Source of the DNA: Raphanus sativus | Taxonomy: Eukaryota > Streptophyta > Magnoliopsida > Brassicales > Brassicaceae | Direction: 5' to 3' | Assembly: GCF_000801105.2 (NCBI RefSeq) | Contig: NC_079515.1 | Location: 21,351,407 to 21,415,406 of the forward strand | Length of the DNA stretch: 64,000 bases | In this document: positions 52,955 to 61,687 of the stretch, piece by piece | How the letters are laid out: the number at the start of each line of letters is the position of its first letter | Numbering within the stretch: the stretch's first letter is position 1 | The notes under the pieces: generated by a model | Database searches by the model: none | Seen by the model: only the letters and a program-made list of their open reading frames with translations | What the model was told of the DNA's origin: nothing | Program-made: the position numbers and the translations under genes

Positions 52955-53242
52955 AGATCTGAGAGCCATAGGCCATCATCGTTTGTCAAGTGGATAAAAG
53001 CCGGAACATCGAAGCTAAAAGATTATTTCGGAGAGGCCGTAACGTAATCCAACAAAACCAAGGATGAAAACAGAGCAAAACAAAAAGCCGAATATACACA
53101 AGGAGGTACCCGACTCCGGTACTATAGAAGCCACCGAAGTCGGCGAGCTAAGGAACCCTAGATCTGGTTTTCTAAGAGCAAAAGGGAGAAAGATGAACAG
53201 TGATTAAAGAGAGAAAAACCTTATTCTCGCTTGCTTCCTTTT

Positions 53243-54499
53243 CTATTTTCTCTATACAAAAACTTTCAAAATTAACTACCTCCACTTTAAACTTTGAGTT
53301 TCTATACTGCTTTAACTTTGTCTTGTCCCACACCAAGTTTTCAACTCTCCCTAAAGTTTCTTATCTCTCTTTTTTTGAATAATAGAAAACTTGTTCGGAA
53401 GAAGAAAGATAAAAAAATTTGAGGGAGGGTTGAGATATTCTTTTGATTAGAACCAAACATTTTGTATTTTCGTAATTCGACGAAGTAAAACAAATATCTA
53501 TAGCTCTAGTATATACAGTAGGCTGGAACGGATCCGGATATCCGGGATATTTGGGGTACCCGGATCCGGATCCGTAAAAATAACTAAGAAAAAATAAAAA
53601 AAATTTAAAATACAAAAATATATAAAAATATTACATAAATTAAAAATTTTAATTTTTTTTATGAATGTATTTATGCATATAATATTATTAAATTTAAAAT
53701 ATAATATTACCAAACTAATTTTATGTATAAACATTAATAATCAACTATAATTTTTTATTATCATATATCGTTATTATTTATATCTAGCATGTTCCATTCA
53801 TATATTTATACTTATATTATAGTTCCACAAATAAATAAATTATAATTAATTGTTTTTAATTACCTTAATTATTGTTACTGTGTTTTGAAAAAATTAAAAT
53901 CAAAAAGCATTTTCGAAATATAAAAAGAAGATATGGAAACAATTGAAAACAATTTCGAAAATTTTATTATAAAAAAGTTTGAATTTGAAAACATATATTT
54001 TGGAACTATTCAAAAAATTATTTTTTATTTTTATTTTTATTTATTTAGTTAGGGATGACAGGATTTGAATCCGTGACATATTAAATAATTTTTAAATATA
54101 AATAGTTATTTAAATAAATATAGTTATATTAATATAAATAATTATTTAAACAAATAATAAAAATAAATAAAAGTATTTAAAAATAAAAGAAAAGTATTTT
54201 CAAATATATAAAAAATATTTTTAAATAGTTTTAAATTATATATTTTCAAATTCAAACTTTCTATAAAAAAAATTCGAAATTGTTGTCAATTATAATTTAT
54301 TTATTTTGAGGAACTAGAATATAAGTATAAATATATGAGTGGAAGATATTAGATATAAATAGTAACAATGTATAACACAACCATTAATTTGGTATGGCAC
54401 AGTTGATGAGTAAATGCTTTACTGTTGTCTGAACCCAACTTCAAATTAAAATTATTATTTTTTAATAATTATTTAAAATGTAAAAGCGACGTAAATACC
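53243..54499. other. AT-rich intergenic DNA with repeat relic
   Basis: 53517-53580 is a short relic with taggctggaacggatccgga and tacccggatccggatccgta, similar to 45055-45470. The rest is AT-rich sequence with no recognised gene. Confidence 0.45.
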
Positions 54500-54507
54500 G
54501 TCAAATC

Positions 54508-55186
54508 TAGGGCTGGGCGTTCGGATACCCATTCGGGTTTCAGTTCAGTCTATTCGGGTTTCGGGTTTTCGGGGTCAAAAATTTCAGTCACATTCGGATA
54601 TTTCTAAATTTTGGTTCGAGTTCGGTTCGGATCTTTGCGGGTTTGGTTCGGGTTCGGATAACCCATTTAAAATGTTTTTAAATTTTCAAAATTCATTAAA
54701 TACTTTAAATTTTCAAAATCTATAAGAAAGATAATATATTACATATAAATTTTCATAACATATATGTCAAAATACCTTAATTTAACATATAAATTGGTTC
54801 TCTTTGAATATTTGGATAAATAATCAATAGATATTTAACTATTTTTAGTGTTTTCAGTATACTTTAGCTATTTTAAATATTTACTTTTGACTATTTGCAT
54901 ATATTTTTGAGTATTTTGGAAAACTTAAAGGTATCTTATATATTTTTAATATTTTTGATATACATTATATATAAAAATAATGTATATATTTAAATATATA
55001 AATTTATTTCGGATACATTCGGGTACCCAAAATACTTCGGTTCGGATCGGGTTCGGTTTCGGTTCTTTAAATACCAAAATTTTGAACCCATTTGGATATT
55101 TAATCAATTTCGGTTCGGGTTCGGTGCTACTTTTTCGGATCGGGTTCGGTTCGGTTTTTCGGGTTCGGATTTTTTTCCCAGCCCTA
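54508..55186. mobile_element. hAT-like MITE, TTCGG-rich, 679 bp
   Basis: Terminal inverted repeats TAGGGCTGGG / CCCAGCCCTA are bounded by the 8-bp duplication GTCAAATC (54500-54507 and 55187-55194). An 8-bp duplication with TAGGGCTGGG-type ends is typical of plant hAT-derived MITEs. Subterminal regions are rich in ttcgggttcgg on both sides, with an AT-rich core and no transposase. Decayed relatives lie at 22720-23360 and 36026. Confidence 0.82.
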
Positions 55187-55194
55187 GTCAAATC

Positions 55195-55341
55195 TACGTA
55201 AACATTCGTTACCATTTAACTAATGGGGTTAATATATGAATTAAACTAATAGAGGGACTAATGACGTAAATACCGTCAAATCTACATTACATTATTTTGC
55301 TTGTCTACTCTTGCACTATATTTACCTCTCTCTTGTGTTGC
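55195..55341 (+). other. Junction into HIT copy 3
   Basis: The 23-bp word gacgtaaataccgtcaaatctac occurs at 54489 (interrupted by the MITE) and 55263. Directly after it the sequence becomes HIT intron 4 (attacattattttgcttgtctac), which matches 40644-40670. It marks where the third module was truncated. Confidence 0.6.
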
Positions 55342-55856
55342 AGACTTGCAGGGTGCAAAGGCTACTTTCAAGGAGCTGGACATCAAGGCTCCTTTGAGGC
55401 AACAGCTTGCTAAAGTAGCTATTGTAGAGTACCCGGTGATCCATGTATATCTACCTACCTTCACAGAGCTTTGACTTTGAAGTTATCCGAGACTTCGACC
55501 ATTTAAATACCACACCTGCTCCTAAGGATTCTTTATACTATAGCCACGGAGATACAAAAGGTATAATAACCTCGCCAGAAGAGGAAATAGAAGAAGACAA
55601 GATTAACTCCTTTGAGCCAGAGGTTCTTGATCTTATCAAACAAGTCTCAGAGGACAGCAAGGTTACTAAGAATTCACATCCTCAGTTTGATCCAACAGAA
55701 CAAGGGGATGCTGCTGATAACATGGAGCTTGAGTTTGAGCAAGGGTTATTAGACACATACTTTGATCTTTTCACGGGGATGGATCCAGGTGATTATTTTA
55801 ACTTTGAATGTGAGTTTGCAAAGGGATTTGATTCAGATGATAACTGCAATCTCAAA
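55342..55856 (+). pseudogene. HIT-type gene, copy 3, last exon only
   Basis: It corresponds to exon 5 of the gene at 39745 (KATFKELDIKAPLRQQLAKV, AIVEYPVIHVYLP). A duplicated four bases (ctacctacc) near 55454 shift the frame. The remainder reads RDFDHLNTTPAPK, EPEVLDLIKQVSEDSKV and DPGDYFNFECEFAKGFDSDD in another frame. There are several in-frame deletions. The acceptor area is altered by an extra acttgcag before ggtgcaaagg. Exons 1-4 are absent. Clearly a relic. Confidence 0.85.
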
Positions 55857-56620
55857 TGGACCATCGTAACAGAAGACATGACTCCCGGTGTAAACATTTT
55901 TGGACACCTAGGATTATGTTCATGCCTGAGCTCCCCTGTTCAAGCACATTGGCTATATTTTGGTACCATACAAAGCTTTTACTGTATGATATAATCCAGT
56001 CGACGGCAGAACCAAGTAGTCGCTAGGTTTTCGGTTTGGGTCTTTGATCTACAACAATGTCTGTGGTGTGTAGCGCGACCTTGATTGTCACATACTCTGA
56101 AGTTTTTGTTCAGCTTTATTTTATTCACATAAACTAATATTTGTAGTGTTTCAGACTGTTTTCAGTCAAAGTAATACAGTCTTACAAAGCAAAACACCTA
56201 AAACCAGACAAGACTTATATGTTCTGCAGTTAAATGAAAGATTATTGTTACCTCTTATGTGAAATTATAGACAAGAATAAGTTCTGATACTCCATACTAA
56301 TGCTAGATGGACAGTAACCTATCCAGGAAGAACATATACCTATCACGTGCTCAAGAAAATAAAATAAGAGAGCAGAGAGACTTTGTAGAAGAACAGAGTA
56401 GACACCCTCTCTGTTTTCATGTTTGTGTAAGGGAATTTGAGTACCATTTTTATTTAGTTACGGATGAATGATCAACAAATGAGTTATCTAACGGGAAGAA
56501 AGAAAAGAAAAACCTCCGGACAGCTGACTTTCATTTCATAAGATAAAACATATCTATGTCCATATCACTCACACATACACATCTTTTTTTTCTTTAAACA
56601 CAGGTGTTTTTTTGAATGTT
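55857..56620. other. Convergent spacer of copy 3
   Basis: Degenerate counterpart of 41208-42262 (shared: gtgtttcagact, agtaccatttttattta). No gene. Confidence 0.55.
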
Positions 56621-56624
56621 CAAT

Positions 56625-58244
56625 ACTTGTTCTTGATTTGAATGTTCTGGCTCTTTTGCCCAGGCGTTGATGGTACCGTGTCCCTGAAGCAACTATGTTG
56701 ATGTACTCCAAGAACGAGAGTTACGCTAGCTCCTGCTGGATAGTTCCAGAAAGTTGGTTCCAAGATAGGTCTAGTGACTCCAGCCTTGTGAGATTAGCCC
56801 AAGAAGATGGAATATGACCAGTGAAATCATTGTTGGATCGGTTGAGCACAATAAGCTACTTCATAAAATCTATCGATTCCGAGAAATCAATGGTTGTGTA
56901 GGTCTCAAGGATCTTCTGCATCTCCATTTCTATTCCTTTGCTTTTCAAATACATGGAAGAGTTATCAAGATGAGTAATTATCTCCCAAGTACATTGACTT
57001 TCTTTTTCTTGAGGAATACTGATCAAGGGTGTACTCCAATTGACAAATTAATCATGCGGTACACTTCCAGTGAATTCGGTACGCGATATGTCAATCATCT
57101 GCAGTTTTGGAATGATAGACGAAGTTGAGGGTAGCAGATTGGACGTGGAACATGTTTGATCGTAGGACCATGACTTTTAGATTCTGTAGATCCTTCAGCC
57201 AAAACGGAAAGGTCTCAGCGATTCTATTGATCTCCACGATGAGAGATTGTTTTAAAAACGATGCATGATCACTACATACAGAAGAGAACTCAGTAATTAA
57301 ATATGAAATGGATCGGATCAGCTAAGTTATAATTTGCACTGCTTCTTTGAGTATGTTGTTTCCCATGTATAAAAATTGCACCTTCTGTAGGTTTTAATAA
57401 ATATGGGGAACTCACTGATGTTGCAGTTAGACAAAGCTAGTCCCTCCAAATTTGGTGATCCGATATTAAGTCTTGATATAGCATTTCCAGAAAGATCAAG
57501 TAACTCTAAAGACTAGAAGCCCGAGGAGACAAAGTTGATTCGGTTGTGTTCTGAAAAGATAGGTCGAGTACCCTAAGGTTGGTTAATTTTAAGAGAGGCT
57601 CTAGTAATCACCATTGAGATAGTTATCGCTCAGATAAAGATGTGACATGAAAGCCATGGTGAGTAGAGAACAAGAACATGTACAGAAAACAAATTATAGG
57701 AAAGATCTAAAAAAGAGAGCCTTGATAGATTGAGCAGAGGGAAAAAAACTGGCAATAAACTCGTTTTCTGAAAGTTCCAATTCCATTTCATCGACTAAGT
57801 CCATATCCGAGAGATCCAAGACCTCTAACATTCTGAGTTTGCCAAGTTCGGGAAGGAATGAGAATGAGTCAAAGTAGTTGTAAGAGAGATTGAGGTACTT
57901 GAGATGGTTGAATATAAATAGGTTACTATTAGCACTGAGACTGCCACTGAGATATGCACCACGTAGATGTAGTTCCGTCACTACACCAGTCATGTTATCA
58001 AATACAACCCTATCAAAGGACTTAACTTCTTTGGTAGTCCAAGATTTTGTCTTTTGTTAGGCTCGGTCCACTTACTGAAGTTGCATTTGAGAATTGGAAA
58101 CTCGATCTTAAACGCCATAAGGATCTGAATTTGGTCCGGACGAGGAAATGGTAGAGAAACAAGACTGCTGGCAAAGAAACTGGAGACGAAAAGACAAGAT
58201 AAGAAAGAGGAAATGGAAGAAACATGGAAACACGGTTTCATCAT
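56625..58244 (-). pseudogene. Receptor-like protein, copy 3, heavily broken
   Basis: The minus strand retains an N-terminus (58244: MMKPCFHVSSISSFLSCLFV, PFPRPDQIQILMAFKIEFPI), then in another frame GVVTELHLRGAYLSGSLSAN and FDSFSFLPELGKLRMLEVLD (57993-57694). Farther on are only scattered LRR pieces and the C-terminal repeats near 56700-56960. Many indels, stops and deletions remove about a third of the gene and the transmembrane end. Aligns colinearly with 44680-42263. Not functional. Confidence 0.85.
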
Positions 58245-58459
58245 TTTGGAAAATAGTCTTTAAACAAAAGAAAGAAATTGAACAAAAATACTTGGTATGT
58301 TTGATTTGGTTTTCAGCCAAAACAACTTATTGATAATATAGAGAGAGTATAAAGTATAACGATGATAAGAATTAAAGTTACGTTGCGCTTGACTCTTCTA
58401 TGTGGAAGTTTCCACTGCGTGGCTCACAATCTATATCTTGTTATGTTATTATAACTAAA
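58245..58459. other. Upstream flank of RLP copy 3
   Basis: Some similarity to the RLP copy 2 upstream sequence (cttggtatgtttgatttggt) persists to about 58320. After that no feature was recognised. Confidence 0.4.
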
Positions 58460-58630
58460 AGCATCAGCTTGGAACCACTTCTTCTCCATCACATTATAAA
58501 TCCTCAATGCATCATCAATCCTCCCTTTTCTACAATACCCATTAATCGAACTGTTGAATACTACTTGAGTAATGTTAACTTCACGGCTCTTCATCTCTTT
58601 AATTAGTAGCTCAGCTGCACTAACTCCTTA
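58460..58630 (-). pseudogene. Pentatricopeptide repeat (PPR) fragment
   Basis: The minus strand reads AAELLIKEMKSREVNITQVV then FNSSINGYCRKGRIDDALRI and YNVMEKKWFQAD, about one and a half PPR motifs (pattern vvfntlIngycrkGrideAlriyneM). It is open over its length but has no start, no further repeats and no targeting peptide. PPR proteins bind organellar RNA. This is a relic of a larger gene. Confidence 0.72.
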
Positions 58631-58708
58631 ACGCAAACGCAACGGCACCGTCACAAGTCAAAAGTATATAACGCAAACGCAACGGCATCGTCACAAGTCA
58701 AAAGTATA
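58629..58708. repeat. 40-bp tandem duplication
   Basis: Two units containing acgcaaacgcaacggca and gtcacaagtcaaaagtata follow each other, with one base difference (caccg/catcg). Confidence 0.9.
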
Positions 58709-58713
58709 GTATA

Positions 58714-59024
58714 ATTATTTATTTAGGTCAACAACACGAAACTTCATAAAGAATAATTACGTTTTTGGTCATCCCGACGAGCTAACCATTACGTTTTGAT
58801 TATTTTTTTCTAATTGAGCTGGATGAAAAATATTGATTGATACACGCTCTATCATCTTATAAACATCTAAGTATTGCGAAGAGAATAAAAAAAGATTGAA
58901 TAAATACTACATTATATTAATGTATGTGTAGTAGATTTACATATGTGATATATATCTCTGTGTTAAGAATACAAAGAGAGAGAGAGATATAGAGTGTTTA
59001 AGAAACTAATTATCTGACTTTTCC
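58714..59024. other. 3' flank of the CLE20-like gene
   Basis: No other gene was seen. A GA-rich tract (gagagagagagatatagag) lies at about 58975. Confidence 0.45.
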
Positions 59025-59255
59025 TCATCGCTTGTTGTGCAAAGGGTTTGATCCCGTCTTCACCTTCCGTTTCTCCGGTAATATTTCTCCGGCGCCGACG
59101 ACGGGCAAGGTGGATTGAGAAGGGAGAAACCCTCTTGCTTGGCTAGATAAAGGTTGGGAGGAGAAGCGTCGTCCTTCTACGTGAATTTTTGAAGCTTCAG
59201 ATGAGACAACGAGGAAGACACAACCAATGAAACAAAGAAGACGTCCTGGATTCAT
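59025..59255 (-). CDS. CLE20: CLE family signalling peptide, CLE20-like, 76 aa
   Basis: Single exon, ATG 59255 to TGA 59025. The N-terminus is a signal peptide (MNPGRLLCFIGCVFLVVSSE), followed by a variable region and the C-terminal CLE dodecapeptide RKVKTGSNPLHN (59069-59034) with a KR tail. The dodecapeptide fits the family pattern RxVxxGxxPxHN and, as I recall, equals that of Arabidopsis CLE20 (At1g05065), with Lys4 and Ser7 in place of the usual prolines. CLE peptides are secreted, processed and perceived by LRR receptor kinases; CLE20 affects root growth when overexpressed. The length matches the family and the frame is intact. It marks a syntenic anchor at the right side of the window. 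Confidence 0.88.
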   Translation of the reverse strand: MNPGRLLCFIGCVFLVVSSEASKIHVEGRRFSSQPLSSQARGFLPSQSTLPVVGAGEILPEKRKVKTGSNPLHNKR

Positions 59256-60108
59256 ATTTTAACTTATTTTTGTTATGAGAGAGATAGTGAGGGTATGATT
59301 ATTGATTAGGAGAAGGGTGCCCTTATGAGAAACAAGAAGCTGTGATACACAAACTTCGATACGTGTTATTAAGAGCGTTTATATTTGCCTTCTGTTTAGG
59401 GAATTGGTGTGTAAACATACGTGGTCCACTTCATAAAGTTTCTTCTTTGTCAACATAAATTTGTATAAGTAAATATTTAATGCGACTAGAAACTATTATA
59501 TTTTCTTTCTATTTTCCCACAACATGCATTTTTACTTCTTTTTTTTTATCTCACAAGCATTCCACCATTTAGTAAAATACAAATGATAACACAACATAAC
59601 AACATTACTGAAAACCGACATACTTGTAATGTTAAAGCGTTTTGATAAATATAGTTTTAACCAGCCATAACTTTAGATAGAATTTTATTAGTATCGTTTT
59701 ACATCAGTGATCAATATATACGGTACATTTTAAATTGGTTTATACATCAATGATCAATATATACGGTACATTTTACACTCAGACAACCGATTTCTTCCGG
59801 ATAAACAAACAACATCCATACAGTACATGTATATACAATTAGTATACATTGATCTATAAACCAATCTAAAATTCTACAATATTGTTATTTATATTTAAGA
59901 GGACAAATATTTGTGGAACTGTCAGTAATTTGTAACGGAGAGAAAATGAAGACTACAATGGTGATCGATGAACCCCACTTCCCACCTAAAACTGGTCGGT
60001 TTTAATAGTGAGTATTGATTATAGATGCAACTATTTGAAATTACTCAAAAGGAAAAAATAATTATCACCAGTACGTGGTCATAAATGTGGGAGTGCCACA
60101 AATACAGT
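59256..60108. promoter_or_regulatory. Upstream region of the CLE20-like gene
   Basis: Presumed promoter of the minus-strand CLE20-like gene. A direct repeat, tcaatatatacggtacatttta, occurs at about 59710 and 59752, followed by related cagtacatgtatataca. No coding sequence was seen. Confidence 0.4.
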
Positions 60109-60740
60109 CACTACAAGATTTCTGGTCTATAACATCGTTTAATTTGTGTCACTAATAGTAGTGATGTCCTGATACGTCAAATATGAGCAAACGATGCCTT
60201 TCATATAGTTTAACGTCGTTTATTTTATATGATGTGATTTTCAATAATATGACATAGTTTTTCATCCATGTGATAGAAACATTTCTTTTTTTGTATTGAA
60301 CCATGTAAACGATTCCATTTTTAATTATTTGTATCACATAAAAACCGATTTATTGTTATATCATTCTTTTAAGTGATGCCAAAAAATGTTTTCGATTTTT
60401 TAAACATAAAATACAATTTGGATCACTTATAAACTGATTTTGATTATCATCACTTGTTGTACTGATCCAAATTTATAATATGGGTTTACTTATATTATTT
60501 GAAGCTCATAACCCACATAAGTCCATATTTTATCATCTGTAATGTACAGATTGAACCAAAAAACACTCAGCTCGAGCTCCTTCGCTAGCTCCACCGAGAA
60601 TCAAGTAGACCACCTGAAGTAATAAAAAAAAATTCTGTTTGGTCGGTAAAAAAAAATTCTGTTCTGATTGGTGTCTTTGAGTCGACAATGACGATTCGAG
60701 TGTCCATCGTTCCCGGTTTCATTCTTGTAAGCTTCGATCT

Positions 60741-61043
60741 ATGGCCGAGTTTGAGCTAATTAATGGAGTCTTCTCAATCTGCCCAAGTTTCCGTCTTTAT
60801 CACTCAGTATATGAAGATAAGTTCAACGCCTCCTTATTCTTTATATTGCAATTTGAAATTGGTGAAATGATGATTTATAATTTTTGCTCTGAAATCCCTA
60901 GGTGTAGTCAAATTGGGGGTTTTCTCCAATCGATGTTTCTGAGCTCAAATCCTCTCCGATATCATACTTCTGTAGCTTTGGAATCTTGGAACTGTGTTGC
61001 TTTGGAGATTGAGTATGAAGCTTCATTGTTTACGGTTGATTAG
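60741..61043 (+). other. Short frame in the CACTA leader
   Basis: A 100-codon frame begins MAEFELINGVFSICPSF and has no recognised domain. It lies where the 5' UTR or a small first exon of the CACTA transcript would be. Not called as a gene. Confidence 0.25.
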
Positions 61044-61687
61044 AAGACAATAAGCTAAGTATCACATATCCATCTAAATGATCTATATGATTCTTATAGT
61101 TAAATAATATTAGTAATATATATAGTATAGTAAATGTTTTCGTAATTGAGTTACAAAGGGATAGAAATATTTCGGTTAAGTTGATCTTATATATGAATGT
61201 TATATAATATATAGACCCAAAATATTGATTTTTTTGTCAACTTACCTGTTTAGATCGTGTGTTAGATTTATTAAGTATCAAATGGTTATTTTATATTTAT
61301 ATATATGTATATATATGTATTTCTTTTCCCGCAATTCCTATTCCCAAGCGGGATTGTTATCAAAATATTTACTACAGTTGGTATATATATCAAGGGATTT
61401 TTTCATTGTAGGGTTTTTGCGTTCAAAGAAAGGAGGTTAAGGAAGCAAGCTATCGAGACTTATATCAATCATCATCTCCCCCAAAAGGTAAATACTTATT
61501 GATGCTTGCTTGGCTATACCTCTTTCATCGTTAGCTAGATTTAATCTAAATGATTCGAATATAAAGTCACGCATGATTGTTTGTGTAGTGTCGTTTGATC
61601 TTCAAATTTTTTGTAAGTGTTTGAAACATAATTAGAAACTGAAACAATAATATGTCACAATATTTGTTAAATCTTACTTAGGTTGTA

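Larger units (their letters stand above)
49571..53228 (-). mobile_element. Poly(A) retroposon (LINE/SINE-like), split by an LTR element
   Basis: A 14-bp target duplication GCTTGCTTCCTTTT lies at 49557-49570 and 53229-53242. On the minus strand the insert ends in an A-rich tail (gtgaaaaaaagaaa, 49587-49571) next to the left duplication, as expected from target-primed reverse transcription. Native length without the nested LTR element is about 1.0 kb. It shows no clear reverse transcriptase or other long frame, so it is either a truncated LINE, a non-autonomous LINE derivative or a retrocopied transcript. The 5' side (53228-52960) has the CT-rich, ATG-poor look of a leader. Confidence 0.7.

Noticed and set aside
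54050..54085. tRNA-like T-arm (aggatttgaatccgtgac)
   Set aside because: There is no acceptor stem or other arms around it; a chance B-box-like word in AT-rich DNA or a SINE relic.
60741..61043. 100-codon frame upstream of the CACTA transposase
   Set aside because: No family motif; it could be leader sequence. Kept only as an unassigned note.
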